Shown: positions 42,745 to 51,531 of the stretch, one piece after another
How the letters are laid out: each line of letters opens with the position of its first letter
How positions within the stretch are numbered: the first letter of the stretch is position 1
Source of the DNA: UBA2336 sp964404445
Lineage (GTDB): Bacteria; Bacteroidota; Bacteroidia; Cytophagales; Cyclobacteriaceae
DNA length: 64,000 bases
Direction: 5' to 3'
NCBI GenBank assembly: GCA_964404445.1
Contig: CAYOJW010000003.1
Location: forward strand, 1-64,000
Translations under genes and position numbers: made by a program
Notes under the pieces: generated by a model
Databases searched by the model: none
Told to the model about the DNA's origin: nothing
Seen by the model: the letters and a program-made list of their open reading frames with translations, nothing else

Positions 42745-45225
42745 ATGGCATTTAATTTTATGTTTAAACCGATTCCGCTTCAAATGGTGCAAGAAGAAAC
42801 AGACGATCTGATCCAGATGATTAACCCCGAACAGGATAACGACCTGAAGGTTGACGATCTGCCCGAAGAACTCTCTATCCTGCCCATTAAAAATACAGTG
42901 CTTTTTCCGGGTGTTGTTATTCCCATTACGGTAGGCCGTCAAAAGTCGATCCGTTTGGTAAAAAAAGCTTACCAGGGAAACCGCATCATTGGTGTGGTCG
43001 CTCAAAAAAATGCCCTTTCGGAAGAACCTGGCATAGACGACCTGAACAAAGTAGGCACTATTGCGCGCATCATTAAAATGTTAGTGCTGCCCGATGGTAA
43101 TACGACTATTATCATTCAGGGTAAAAACCGTTTTTCAATAAAAGAGTTTGTTCAGGAAGAACCCTACCTCACGGCACGGATTAATTTATTGATCGACCCC
43201 GTGCTTAATCTGAAAAGCAAAGAATCGAAAGCGCTGTCGCAATCGTTGCACGATGCCGCCTCAAAAATTTTGCGGCTTAACCCCGAAATCCCGCAGGAAG
43301 CACACGTAGCGTTAGATAACATTCAAAGCCTGCAATTCTTAGTTCATTTTCTCTCGTCAAACTTAAACGTAGAGGTAGCCGAAAAGCAAAAGGTATTAGA
43401 AACCGAAACCATAAGCGACCGGGGCACGGTGTTACTTCAGTATATGCTGAAGGAAATACAGATGCTCGAAATTAAACACGAGATACAGAAAAAAGTACAT
43501 ACCGATATTGACCAACAGCAACGCGATTATTTTTTGCGCCAGCAGATTCGTGTATTGCAAGATGAGTTAGGGTATGATACACCCGACAAAGAAGTTGAAC
43601 AACTGCGCAAGCGTGGCGAACAAAAAAAGTGGTCGAAAGAAACGGCTGCACATTTTAACAAAGAACTCGATAAGCTGTTACGGGTAAACCCGCAGTCGGC
43701 CGAATACCCGGTAACGATGAACTACACTGAGTTCATGCTCGATTTACCCTGGGGCGAGTTTACCGAAGACAACTTTGATTTACTACACGCAAAAAAGATT
43801 TTGGATAAAGATCATTTCGGCCTGACCAAAGTTAAAACACGCATACTCGAATACTTAGCTGTGTTAAAACTGAAGCAGGATATGAAAGGGCCTATTTTAT
43901 GTTTGTATGGCCCTCCGGGCGTGGGTAAAACATCGCTTGGCCGTTCTGTTGCGAAAGCGCTTAACCGGAAATACGTGCGTATGTCGTTGGGCGGAGTGCA
44001 CGATGAAGCCGAAATACGCGGGCACCGTAAAACATACGTGGGCGCAATGCCCGGCAAGATTTTACAAAACCTGAAAAAAACGCAAACATCCAACCCGGTA
44101 TTTATTCTCGATGAGATTGACAAGGTGCGTTCCGATTTCCGGGGCGATCCGTCTTCGGCATTGCTGGAAGTTTTAGACCCCGAACAAAACAGTACGTTTG
44201 GCGATAACTTCCTCGAAGTAGAATACGATCTGTCGAAAGTGTTGTTCATTGCCACAGCCAATGCGTTAGATACGATTCATCCTGCCCTTCGCGACCGGAT
44301 GGAAATTATAGAAATATCGGGCTATACACAGGAAGAAAAACAAGAGATTGCCGCAAAGCACCTTGTGCCCAAACAACTGAAAGAACACGGGCTGAAGGCA
44401 AGCGATGTTAAGTTTTCAAAGAAGGCTATTGCCAAGATCATCGAAAGCTATACACGCGAGTCAGGCGTGCGTAACCTCGAACGTAAAATCGGAACCGTTG
44501 TGCGCAACGTAGCCAAATCGCTGGCGATGGAAGAGGCGTACGAAAAAGAGATTACCGAAGAAACCGTTCGCAAAGTTTTAGGTGCCGAAATTTTTGATGA
44601 TGAATTGTATCAGGGTAATGATGTGGCCGGTGTGGTTACAGGCTTGGCGTGGACACAGGTAGGCGGTGAGATATTATTTGTAGAATCAAGCCTGAGCAAA
44701 GGCAAAGGCAACCTCACCATTTCGGGGCAGTTAGGCGATGTTATGAAAGAATCCGCAATAGCGGCTTTATCATACCTGAAAGCCAATGCCGAAGTGTTAG
44801 GAATCGACCATCGTATTTTTCAGCAATACGATTTACACATACATGTGCCTGCGGGAGCCGTACCCAAAGACGGGCCATCGGCAGGTATTACTATGCTTAC
44901 ATCGTTAGCTTCGATCTATACGCAACGCAAAGTAAAATCGAAAGTAGCCATGACGGGCGAAATTACCCTGCGGGGCAAAGTGTTGCCAGTAGGGGGTATC
45001 AAAGAAAAAATATTAGCTGCCAAACGCAGTGGTATTAAAGAAATTATATTGAGCCGAAAAAATCAGCGCGATATTGACGAGATCGAACAGCATTACATAA
45101 AAGGTCTTACATTTTATTATGTGGACACCGTGGCCGAGGTGTTGCAGATCGCTTTATTGAAAGATAAGGTTAAACATGCCGTAACGTTTGCTCTGGCCGA
45201 AGCCCGCGCTGCCGTAACACACTAA
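42745..45225 (+). CDS. lon: ATP-dependent Lon protease
   Basis: An 826-residue cytoplasmic Lon protease. The N-terminal substrate-recognition domain (about 40-330) starts LSILPIKNTVLFPGVVIPITV. The AAA+ module has GPPGVGKTSLGRSVA (about 392) and FILDEIDKV. The C-terminal peptidase has the Ser712-Lys755 dyad in KDGPSAGITM and GGIKEKIL. The start at 42745 is used; a second Met at 42784 is possible. The tail after the protease domain is slightly extended. porQ begins 34 nt downstream. Confidence 0.97.
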   Translation: MAFNFMFKPIPLQMVQEETDDLIQMINPEQDNDLKVDDLPEELSILPIKNTVLFPGVVIPITVGRQKSIRLVKKAYQGNRIIGVVAQKNALSEEPGIDDLNKVGTIARIIKMLVLPDGNTTIIIQGKNRFSIKEFVQEEPYLTARINLLIDPVLNLKSKESKALSQSLHDAASKILRLNPEIPQEAHVALDNIQSLQFLVHFLSSNLNVEVAEKQKVLETETISDRGTVLLQYMLKEIQMLEIKHEIQKKVHTDIDQQQRDYFLRQQIRVLQDELGYDTPDKEVEQLRKRGEQKKWSKETAAHFNKELDKLLRVNPQSAEYPVTMNYTEFMLDLPWGEFTEDNFDLLHAKKILDKDHFGLTKVKTRILEYLAVLKLKQDMKGPILCLYGPPGVGKTSLGRSVAKALNRKYVRMSLGGVHDEAEIRGHRKTYVGAMPGKILQNLKKTQTSNPVFILDEIDKVRSDFRGDPSSALLEVLDPEQNSTFGDNFLEVEYDLSKVLFIATANALDTIHPALRDRMEIIEISGYTQEEKQEIAAKHLVPKQLKEHGLKASDVKFSKKAIAKIIESYTRESGVRNLERKIGTVVRNVAKSLAMEEAYEKEITEETVRKVLGAEIFDDELYQGNDVAGVVTGLAWTQVGGEILFVESSLSKGKGNLTISGQLGDVMKESAIAALSYLKANAEVLGIDHRIFQQYDLHIHVPAGAVPKDGPSAGITMLTSLASIYTQRKVKSKVAMTGEITLRGKVLPVGGIKEKILAAKRSGIKEIILSRKNQRDIDEIEQHYIKGLTFYYVDTVAEVLQIALLKDKVKHAVTFALAEARAAVTH

Positions 45226-45259
45226 TTGCCTCGCACTTGTAATTAGCCGATATTGCACC

Positions 45260-46267
45260 GTGCGTCAATTATACCTTACATCGCTGGCCGTACTGATTGC
45301 TGCAAACTGCCTTGCGCAATTTGGAGGGCGCAGTTCGTACGAGTTTTTAAACCTACCCGCACACGCGCGGTTAGCCGGTTTGGGCGGAGTAAATGTATCG
45401 TTGGCAAACCGCGATGTAAATTTTCTTTTTAATAATCCGGCATTGGTAACCGATTCGCTGGCTGGCTATGCCTCGGCAGGTTATACTTTTTTCGTGGCCG
45501 ACATCGGGCAAACATCTTTTGCGTATGCACATACGTTTAAAAAAATCGGCTTGCTTACGTTTGGTGTACAGCACGTAAACTATGGTGAGATTCAGGGTTA
45601 CGATGCAAACGAAAACGAAACCGGGTTGTATAAGTCGGGCGAAACAGCCCTGGTGATCGGGAAGAGCCATCGCGTTTCGGCATTCACCTTAGGCGCAAAC
45701 CTCAAGTTTGTTTCTTCTAACATAGCAGGGTTTCGTTCGCAGGCACTTTTAATGGATTTAGGCGGAACCTTCACCCATCCGCAACAGGATTTGGTGATAG
45801 GCATGGCGATTAAAAACGTTGGTGTTGTGTTACAGGAGTATTCGGAATCAAGCGATACCCGCATTCCGTTTGATGTACAGGCAGGCGTTACTTTTAAACC
45901 CGAGCACATGCCGCTGCGTTTTTCGCTTACCGCTTATAATTTGGCCTATCCCGGCAAGGCTTACGATAACCCGGCAGATGAAGAAGACGATACACGAACC
46001 ATCGGTAAAGTGTTGCAACACCTGAACATCGGCACCGAAGTGTTGTTTCATAAAAATGTTCACCTACTGTTAGGATACAATGTACTCCGTCAAAAAGAAT
46101 TGCGTGTGAACAATCGTGGCGGAGGATTAACCATCGGTGCAACCATCAACGTAAAAGCGTTTGATCTGGCGGTAAGCCGAACAGCATACAGCGTTGGCCG
46201 CGCAGCCTATACATTTACCGTGTCGGCCAATCTCAATAAAATGATTCTTAAAAAACGAGTGATATGA
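45260..46267 (+). CDS. porQ: Type IX secretion system protein PorQ
   Basis: A 335-residue outer-membrane protein with a GTG start, a signal peptide (about 1-19, AANCLAQ) and the PorQ N-terminal signature YEFLNLPAHARLAGLGGVN. The rest is strongly beta-stranded, ending in the outer-membrane pattern AYTFTVSANLNKM near the C-terminus. PorQ is a T9SS accessory protein needed for cargo processing or anchoring in species studied. Its stop overlaps the start of hslU (ATGA), so the two are translationally coupled, an unexpected partner for a secretion gene. Confidence 0.92.
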   Translation: MRQLYLTSLAVLIAANCLAQFGGRSSYEFLNLPAHARLAGLGGVNVSLANRDVNFLFNNPALVTDSLAGYASAGYTFFVADIGQTSFAYAHTFKKIGLLTFGVQHVNYGEIQGYDANENETGLYKSGETALVIGKSHRVSAFTLGANLKFVSSNIAGFRSQALLMDLGGTFTHPQQDLVIGMAIKNVGVVLQEYSESSDTRIPFDVQAGVTFKPEHMPLRFSLTAYNLAYPGKAYDNPADEEDDTRTIGKVLQHLNIGTEVLFHKNVHLLLGYNVLRQKELRVNNRGGGLTIGATINVKAFDLAVSRTAYSVGRAAYTFTVSANLNKMILKKRVI

Positions 46268-47667
46268 TAGCAGGAGGGTACCTTACGCCACAACAAATTG
46301 TTGGTGAGTTAGACAAATACATTGTAGGGCAGCACGATGCCAAACGGAACGTGGCCATTGCATTGCGCAACCGGTGGAGGCGCATGAATGTGAAAACCGA
46401 AATCCGTGACGAGATTATCCCGAACAACATTTTAATGATTGGCGCAACGGGTGTGGGTAAAACCGAAATCGCCCGCAGGCTGGCAAAAATTGCCGATGCC
46501 CCGTTTGTGAAAGTAGAGGCTTCAAAGTTTACCGAAGTAGGTTATGTAGGCCGCGATGTCGAAAGCATGGTGCGCGATTTGGTGGAGCAGTCGGTAAACA
46601 TGGTAAAAGCCAAAAAGAAAGAAGAAGTAAAAGAGAAGGCCGCTCAAGTGGTAGAAGATATTATTCTCGATGCGCTTATTCCCCCCCTTCGGCCGCAACC
46701 GGCTAAAACCGGGTTCGTTAATCCGAATGAAACCGACAACGAAACCGTGCCAACCAGCGATGTGGAGCTAAACGAACGTACCCGCGTGTTGTTTCGTGAG
46801 AAGCTGAAGAACGGTGAACTGGAAGAACGTAAAATCGACATCAGCATGAAACCCCAGGGAAACGCCAACATCGGTATGATTGGTGCGGGCGTGATGGACG
46901 AAGTTTCGATGATGAACTTACAGGAAATGATTGGCGGCATGATGCCCAAAAAACCTAAGAAGCGCAAAGTGACCGTAAGTGAAGCTCGGAAAATCCTTCT
47001 TGAAGAAGAAGCGGCCAAGCTGATTGATATGGACGAGGTGAAAGAACTCGCCATCCAGCGTGCCGAAGATGCCGGCATTATATTTATTGACGAGATCGAT
47101 AAGATTGCCTCCGGTTCGCGCAAAGGCGGTAGCGGCCCCGATGTAAGCCGCGAAGGCGTACAACGCGATTTACTGCCCATTGTAGAAGGCAGTGCGGTAA
47201 ACACCAAATACGGTGTTATCAAAACCGATCATGTATTGTTTGTGGCTGCGGGCGCGTTTCATGTTAGTAAACCTTCTGATCTGATTCCCGAATTACAGGG
47301 TCGTTTCCCGATTCGTGTGGAGTTGAACAGTTTAACGCAAGACGACTTCGTGCGGATTTTAAAAGAGCCTAAAAATGCCCTCACCAAACAATACCAGGCG
47401 TTGTTTGAAGCCGAAGGCGTTACGGTGGAGTTTACCGATGATGCCATCGTTGAAATTGCGCAAACATCGTTTACGATCAATGCCGGGATCGAGAACATCG
47501 GTGCCAGGCGACTGCATACGGTAATGAGCCGGTTGCTGAATGAATTTTTATTCGATGTGCCTGATAAAATCGGGGCGAATACACACATTGTTGTCGATGC
47601 TGAAATGGTGAAAACGAAACTAAGCGGACTAACGAAAAACAAAGACCTGAGCGAGTATATTTTATAA
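46264..47667 (+). CDS. hslU: HslU ATPase subunit of the HslUV protease
   Basis: A 467-residue AAA+ unfoldase. Typical features are LTPQQIVGELDKYIVGQHDAKRNVAIALRNRWRR, Walker A GATGVGKTEIARRL, pore motif GYVGRDVE, and Walker B IIFIDEIDKIA, with an I-domain between about 110 and 240. The C-terminus (KNKDLSEYIL) fits the tail that docks into the protease HslV. hslV is not adjacent and must lie elsewhere. The gene starts in porQ and its stop overlaps the next start by 1 nt (TAATG). Confidence 0.96.
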   Translation: MIAGGYLTPQQIVGELDKYIVGQHDAKRNVAIALRNRWRRMNVKTEIRDEIIPNNILMIGATGVGKTEIARRLAKIADAPFVKVEASKFTEVGYVGRDVESMVRDLVEQSVNMVKAKKKEEVKEKAAQVVEDIILDALIPPLRPQPAKTGFVNPNETDNETVPTSDVELNERTRVLFREKLKNGELEERKIDISMKPQGNANIGMIGAGVMDEVSMMNLQEMIGGMMPKKPKKRKVTVSEARKILLEEEAAKLIDMDEVKELAIQRAEDAGIIFIDEIDKIASGSRKGGSGPDVSREGVQRDLLPIVEGSAVNTKYGVIKTDHVLFVAAGAFHVSKPSDLIPELQGRFPIRVELNSLTQDDFVRILKEPKNALTKQYQALFEAEGVTVEFTDDAIVEIAQTSFTINAGIENIGARRLHTVMSRLLNEFLFDVPDKIGANTHIVVDAEMVKTKLSGLTKNKDLSEYIL

Positions 47668-48707
47668 TGAACCTGCGTACTGTTTTTTTGTTGATGGCGT
47701 TATTGTGCGGCACTGCGGTACAGGCACAATTTAACCGTCAGGCACGCGATTCGGTACGTGCGCAGTACATCGAAGAATTTCACGATTATTTTTCGGTTTG
47801 GCCGTTGTTAAAATACCGATCGCTTTCGTTTGGTATCGATAAAAAAAAGGGAGGCGATAACCGCATAACCTTTAACCCCAATAACGAATACAAGTTGGGT
47901 GCAGGTTTTCATGTATTTGAACTTACGCTTGAGGTTTCATTATCTATACCCATTGCCATTCGTAACGAAGATATTTACGGAAAATCTTCATCGCGCGATT
48001 TGCAAATTAATATGCTTACCAAAGCGTGGGGACTTGATCTGTACTATCAACGTTATACGGGGTTTTATAAGAACGATCACACCGTAAAAATTTTACCTCA
48101 GACACCCTATCCGCAACGCCCCGATATTGAAACACGCAATTTCGGTGTATCGGGTTTTTATGTCTGGAACAACGATAAGTTTTCGATCCGATCTTCGTAC
48201 AACTATGCCGATCGGCAGAAGAAAAGCGCTGGCTCATTTATTATTTACGGAACAGTAAACGCATTTCAGTTAGCGGCCGATTCGGCCGTGCTGTCGTCCG
48301 CCACACGTCAGGGTTTTGGCGAAGGTGCCGATTTTGTAAACCTACGCTACACAACGTTCAGCATAGCACCCGGCTATTCGTATAACGTAGTGTTGAAACG
48401 TTTTTTTGTAAACGGAACTTTTGCGATAGGCCCCGCGCACCACTGGGTGCATTACATAACCGAAGCGGGCAACGCGGTAAACGATATTGTATTTAACAGT
48501 TCCTATACCATTCGCATAGCGGCAGGGTATAGTGGCGAGCGGTTTTTTACCGGGGCAGGTTTTGTGATGCAGTCGCGGGTGTTGGAGTTTCAGGATGTTC
48601 GGTTTGAAAACTCCACCAGAGTTTTCAGGCTGATTGTCGGTTACCGGTTTAGGGAAAAAGGTTTCCTGAAACGCCCCTTCTGGGAATTGCTTTCAAAGCA
48701 ATCGTAA
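47667..48707 (+). CDS. DUF4421 family outer-membrane protein
   Basis: A 346-residue exported protein: signal peptide about 1-20 (CGTAVQAQ), then a beta-rich chain that reads like a barrel, with alternating aromatic strands (LDLYYQRYTGFYKND, FGVSGFYVWNNDKFSI, RIAAGYSGERFFTGAGFV). I recognise the DUF4421 pattern (AGFHVFELTLEVSLSIP and the closing VGYRFREKGFLKRPFWELL). Function is unknown. It is translationally coupled to hslU (TAATG), so lon, porQ, hslU and this gene form one unit of envelope or quality-control genes. Confidence 0.85.
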   Translation: MNLRTVFLLMALLCGTAVQAQFNRQARDSVRAQYIEEFHDYFSVWPLLKYRSLSFGIDKKKGGDNRITFNPNNEYKLGAGFHVFELTLEVSLSIPIAIRNEDIYGKSSSRDLQINMLTKAWGLDLYYQRYTGFYKNDHTVKILPQTPYPQRPDIETRNFGVSGFYVWNNDKFSIRSSYNYADRQKKSAGSFIIYGTVNAFQLAADSAVLSSATRQGFGEGADFVNLRYTTFSIAPGYSYNVVLKRFFVNGTFAIGPAHHWVHYITEAGNAVNDIVFNSSYTIRIAAGYSGERFFTGAGFVMQSRVLEFQDVRFENSTRVFRLIVGYRFREKGFLKRPFWELLSKQS

Positions 48708-48769
48708 CATCAGTTACGTTTTTTTATGAGTATCAGTTTCAAGTCTTATAAAATCCAACTAACATATTT

Positions 48770-48966
48770 AACCACATAGAAACATAGCTTGATATTGATT
48801 CATTATCAGGGATTGGCAGCTATGTACCCCGCCCCGATAGCCATCGGGGCGGGACTATGTTTTGCTGAAGCAAACAGGTAGTCATAGTTTTGCAAGCAAA
48901 ACCCACAATAGCATGGTGTAATAATGTATTAATCTTGCAGAACAGTTCCTATGTATCTATGTGGTT
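48770..48966. mobile_element. MITE-like inverted-repeat element
   Basis: Terminal inverted repeats AACCACATAGAAACATA (48770-48786) and TATGTATCTATGTGGTT (48950-48966) match at 16 of 17 bases. Inside is a very strong hairpin, CCCGCCCCGAT (48828-48838) with ATCGGGGCGGG (48843-48853), and a small palindrome TTTTGCAAGCAAAA. There is no coding capacity. The element fills most of the gap between two convergent genes. It is a plausible non-autonomous miniature transposon or a dispersed repeat; no target-site duplication was established. Confidence 0.55.
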
Positions 48967-48985
48967 TAGGACTAAAAGCGGATAA

Positions 48986-49480
48986 TCATATTTTATTTTT
49001 AGGAAAATCAAAAAATACAAGCGTGCCGGTTTCCGGTGCGATTTCCTTCCAGTGTGTAACATCGAAGGTACATGCTACAACACCGCAGGTAGGAATGTTT
49101 TCGATTGAAGCGTGTGTAAGTGTATTGGCAAAATCGGTTAAGCCCGGATTGTGCCCAAACAACCATACACGGTTGTGTATATCCTGTAAGCGTTTTACGA
49201 CAGATAGAAGTTCTTCGGCAGTGGCGTGGTAGAGTTGTGCATCTTGCCGGATGTCTTTTGCCGGGTAGCCGATTTCCTGCGCAATAATTTTGCAGGTAGT
49301 CAGCGCACGTTCGGCCGGGCTTGAAAGCAAAAGGCCGGGCATGGTGTTGTTGTTCGCCAAACGCTTGCCCATTACCGGTGCATCACGGTTTCCACGGGCG
49401 TTAAGCGGGCGTTCAATATCGCGGAGGTACGGGTTGTCCCAATTAGACTTGGCGTGGCGGATGAGGTACAGGGTCTTCAT
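48986..49480 (-). CDS. sixA: SixA-like histidine phosphatase
   Basis: A 164-residue member of the histidine phosphatase superfamily. The catalytic RHG-type motif is LIRHAKSNWDNP with nucleophile His9, and the second catalytic His is in WLFGHNPGLTDF. The size and the short insert match SixA, which removes phosphate from histidine on phosphotransfer domains in E. coli. No such partner gene lies nearby. The coding region is divergent from the acyltransferase gene 46 nt away. Confidence 0.88.
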   Translation of the reverse strand: MKTLYLIRHAKSNWDNPYLRDIERPLNARGNRDAPVMGKRLANNNTMPGLLLSSPAERALTTCKIIAQEIGYPAKDIRQDAQLYHATAEELLSVVKRLQDIHNRVWLFGHNPGLTDFANTLTHASIENIPTCGVVACTFDVTHWKEIAPETGTLVFFDFPKNKI

Positions 49481-49526
49481 GCAACCAATGTAATACGAAC
49501 CGCTAATAAATACTATATTCGCCCCG

Positions 49527-50462
49527 ATGGCAAAGCATAAAAAAACGATGAAGAAAATCCGGAGGAAAATCCGGTATGCGGTTATTTATGCACTTGTCCG
49601 GTTCATGATTTTTATATCGAATCTGATGCCCCGTACAACGTGGTTAAAGTTTTGCGGTACCCTGGGCAGGCTGGCATCGGTGTTTACGGTGCAATCGAAG
49701 AAGTTAGCATACAGGCACCTGACGATGGTATATCGACATGAAAAATCAGACACGGAAATAAAAAAGCTAACAACGCAGGTGTATGAAATGTTAGGGAAGA
49801 ATGCCGGTGAGGTAATCCGCTCGTTTCCTGTTTCAGACTACAATGACTTTAAAAAAATAACCGATGTAAAAGGCTTTGAATATGCCGTGCAGGCTTATCA
49901 AAAAGGTAAAGGTGTTATTTTCCTTACGGCTCACGTAGGCGCTTTTGAATTGATTGCTACCGAACTTTCCTTTCGGGGATACAAACCGTTGATTGTAGGA
50001 ACCCGCTTAAAAGATCAGCGGTTAAACGAGCTGTTATCATCGCAACGCGCAAAGTTAGGGGCGGTTGCCGTTGAACGGGGCAAAGACACCGTGCGCTTGG
50101 TGCGAAACTTAAAAACCGGGGGTACGATGGCCATCCTGATCGATCAGGATACAAAAGTAAAGAGCCGCTTTGTGAACTTCATGGGCTTTCCGTGCGCTAC
50201 GCCCATTGGGGCAACGCTGTTAGCGTTAAAAACCGGTGCAGCAGTTGTTCCGGTATTCACCCACCTGCGCGAAGATTATACGGTTGACATACAATACTAC
50301 CCCGAAATAGAACTTACCGTTACCGGTGATGAAGAAACCGACCTGGTGACGAACACACAAAAGTTGAGCGACTCCATCGAACACGAAGTGCGTAAGCACC
50401 CTGCGCAATGGGTTTGGATGCACGAGCGCTGGAAAACCAAACCGGGCGAAGAAATTCGTTAA
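49527..50462 (+). CDS. LpxL/HtrB-type lipid A acyltransferase
   Basis: A 311-residue member of the lysophospholipid acyltransferase family, likely adding a secondary acyl chain to lipid A at the inner membrane. A basic N-terminus precedes a hydrophobic anchor (about 18-38). The catalytic motif appears as LTAHVGAFEL (H-x4-E) at about residue 134; MAILIDQDTKVKSRFVNFMGFP supplies the second conserved block, and HPAQWVWMHERWKTKP the C-terminal signature. The exact acyl position or chain cannot be read from sequence. Confidence 0.9.
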   Translation: MAKHKKTMKKIRRKIRYAVIYALVRFMIFISNLMPRTTWLKFCGTLGRLASVFTVQSKKLAYRHLTMVYRHEKSDTEIKKLTTQVYEMLGKNAGEVIRSFPVSDYNDFKKITDVKGFEYAVQAYQKGKGVIFLTAHVGAFELIATELSFRGYKPLIVGTRLKDQRLNELLSSQRAKLGAVAVERGKDTVRLVRNLKTGGTMAILIDQDTKVKSRFVNFMGFPCATPIGATLLALKTGAAVVPVFTHLREDYTVDIQYYPEIELTVTGDEETDLVTNTQKLSDSIEHEVRKHPAQWVWMHERWKTKPGEEIR

Positions 50463-50472
50463 GATTGGTTTC

Positions 50473-51039
50473 TCAACAACAATTATAGTACATAACCACT
50501 TTTCCCAACCTCTTTGAAAAGGCAATATGCCGACCATCTTCTTCCCCAATTAAATAGTAAAACCCAATCGAAGTCTGATCGGCAATGATGTCGTCCCAAA
50601 TTTCTTTTTCCCCATAGTCCTCATCAAAAGTGTCGGTTCTTGAAATAGCAGGTTGACGGAAATTATCCTCAATAAAAAATTGATCGATCCTGATTTTTAT
50701 GTAGTCTTCTAATTCTTTTTCGGTCGGATTTGGTTTAAGTCCATAATCTAATAGCATGGTTGCCTCGTAATCTTCATTAAGAACTACCCCTTTGTCTTTT
50801 GAAATTATTTGGAATTTGAATTGTCCATTCTTGATGGATTGCCCTGTTAAGGTGATTCTAAATGTATCTTTATCAGTTGTTGAAGTGAAGTAATGAAGGG
50901 TTTCATTCGTATAAAGTACCGTATCGATAGCCTTTGCTTCAGTTTGGCTTACACTAATATTATTGGTTACAGAATTTGTTTTTGTTGTGCAATTCAGAAT
51001 TGTACAAAGCCCTAATAATATGAGTAATTGATTCTTCAT
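50473..51039 (-). CDS. Hypothetical lipoprotein
   Basis: A 188-residue predicted lipoprotein (LILLGLCTILNCTTK, lipid Cys17). The mature part is polar with beta-type alternation and many acidic residues (EKELEDYIKIRIDQFF, TDTFDEDYGEKEIWDD), and ends NCC. No family is recognised. It is noticeably A+T-rich and converges on the acyltransferase gene with a 10-nt gap. It looks like a lineage-specific gene. Confidence 0.7.
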   Translation of the reverse strand: MKNQLLILLGLCTILNCTTKTNSVTNNISVSQTEAKAIDTVLYTNETLHYFTSTTDKDTFRITLTGQSIKNGQFKFQIISKDKGVVLNEDYEATMLLDYGLKPNPTEKELEDYIKIRIDQFFIEDNFRQPAISRTDTFDEDYGEKEIWDDIIADQTSIGFYYLIGEEDGRHIAFSKRLGKVVMYYNCC

Positions 51040-51075
51040 GGAAAAATAACTATCAACGAATAACTATCAACTAAC

Positions 51076-51444
51076 CTACTTCTTAAAAATAAAATAGACC
51101 GCTAATACCAAAAAGACAAAACCTATAAAGTGGTTCCACCGGAAGGTTTCGTTCTTAAAAAAGATCAGCGAAAAAGCTACGAACACAACTAATGTAATTA
51201 CTTCCTGAATTACCTTTAATTGCAGCAATGAAAACGGCCCGCCATATTGCTGAAACCCAATGCGGTTGGCGGGCACTTGTAGGGCGTATTCAAACAAGGC
51301 AATACCCCAACTGATAAATATAATGGCCACCAACCCCAGGCTTTTGCTCCAGGCCATATCCCTGAATTTCAAATGCCCGTACCACGCGAACGTCATAAAT
51401 GCGTTGGAGAGCACGAGAAGCAGTATGGTATAAAACATTCTCAT
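51076..51444 (-). CDS. DUF486/DMT-family small membrane protein
   Basis: A 122-residue protein with four membrane helices and the DUF486 pattern: LSNAFMTFAWYGHLKF, IFISWGIALFEYALQVPANRIG and KVIQEVITLVVFVAFSLIFF, then FRWNHFIGFVFLVLAVYFIF. These are half-size drug/metabolite-transporter-like proteins of unknown substrate that may dimerise. It lies between the hypothetical lipoprotein and an inverted-repeat element. Met1 or Met3 could be the start. Confidence 0.85.
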   Translation of the reverse strand: MRMFYTILLLVLSNAFMTFAWYGHLKFRDMAWSKSLGLVAIIFISWGIALFEYALQVPANRIGFQQYGGPFSLLQLKVIQEVITLVVFVAFSLIFFKNETFRWNHFIGFVFLVLAVYFIFKK

Positions 51445-51451
51445 TAATAGG

Positions 51452-51531
51452 AATTTGAAAATGTGATGATTTGAAAATTTGAAAATGAAAAGATTAATTT
51501 CCGGATTGACTAATCATCACATTTTCAAATT
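51452..51531. repeat. A+T-rich inverted-repeat element
   Basis: AATTTGAAAATGTGATGATT (51452-51471) recurs as a perfect inverted copy at 51512-51531, with 40 nt between. The right arm reaches into the stop codon of ettA. It belongs with similar elements at 57187-57306 and 62689-62799. Confidence 0.8.

Noticed and set aside
46644..47222. 192-codon minus-strand open frame
   Set aside because: It is the antisense shadow of hslU; its Ser/Ile-rich composition is typical of reverse-frame reading.
48951..49232. 93-codon plus-strand open frame
   Set aside because: It overlaps the end of the MITE-like element and runs antisense to the well-supported sixA-like gene.
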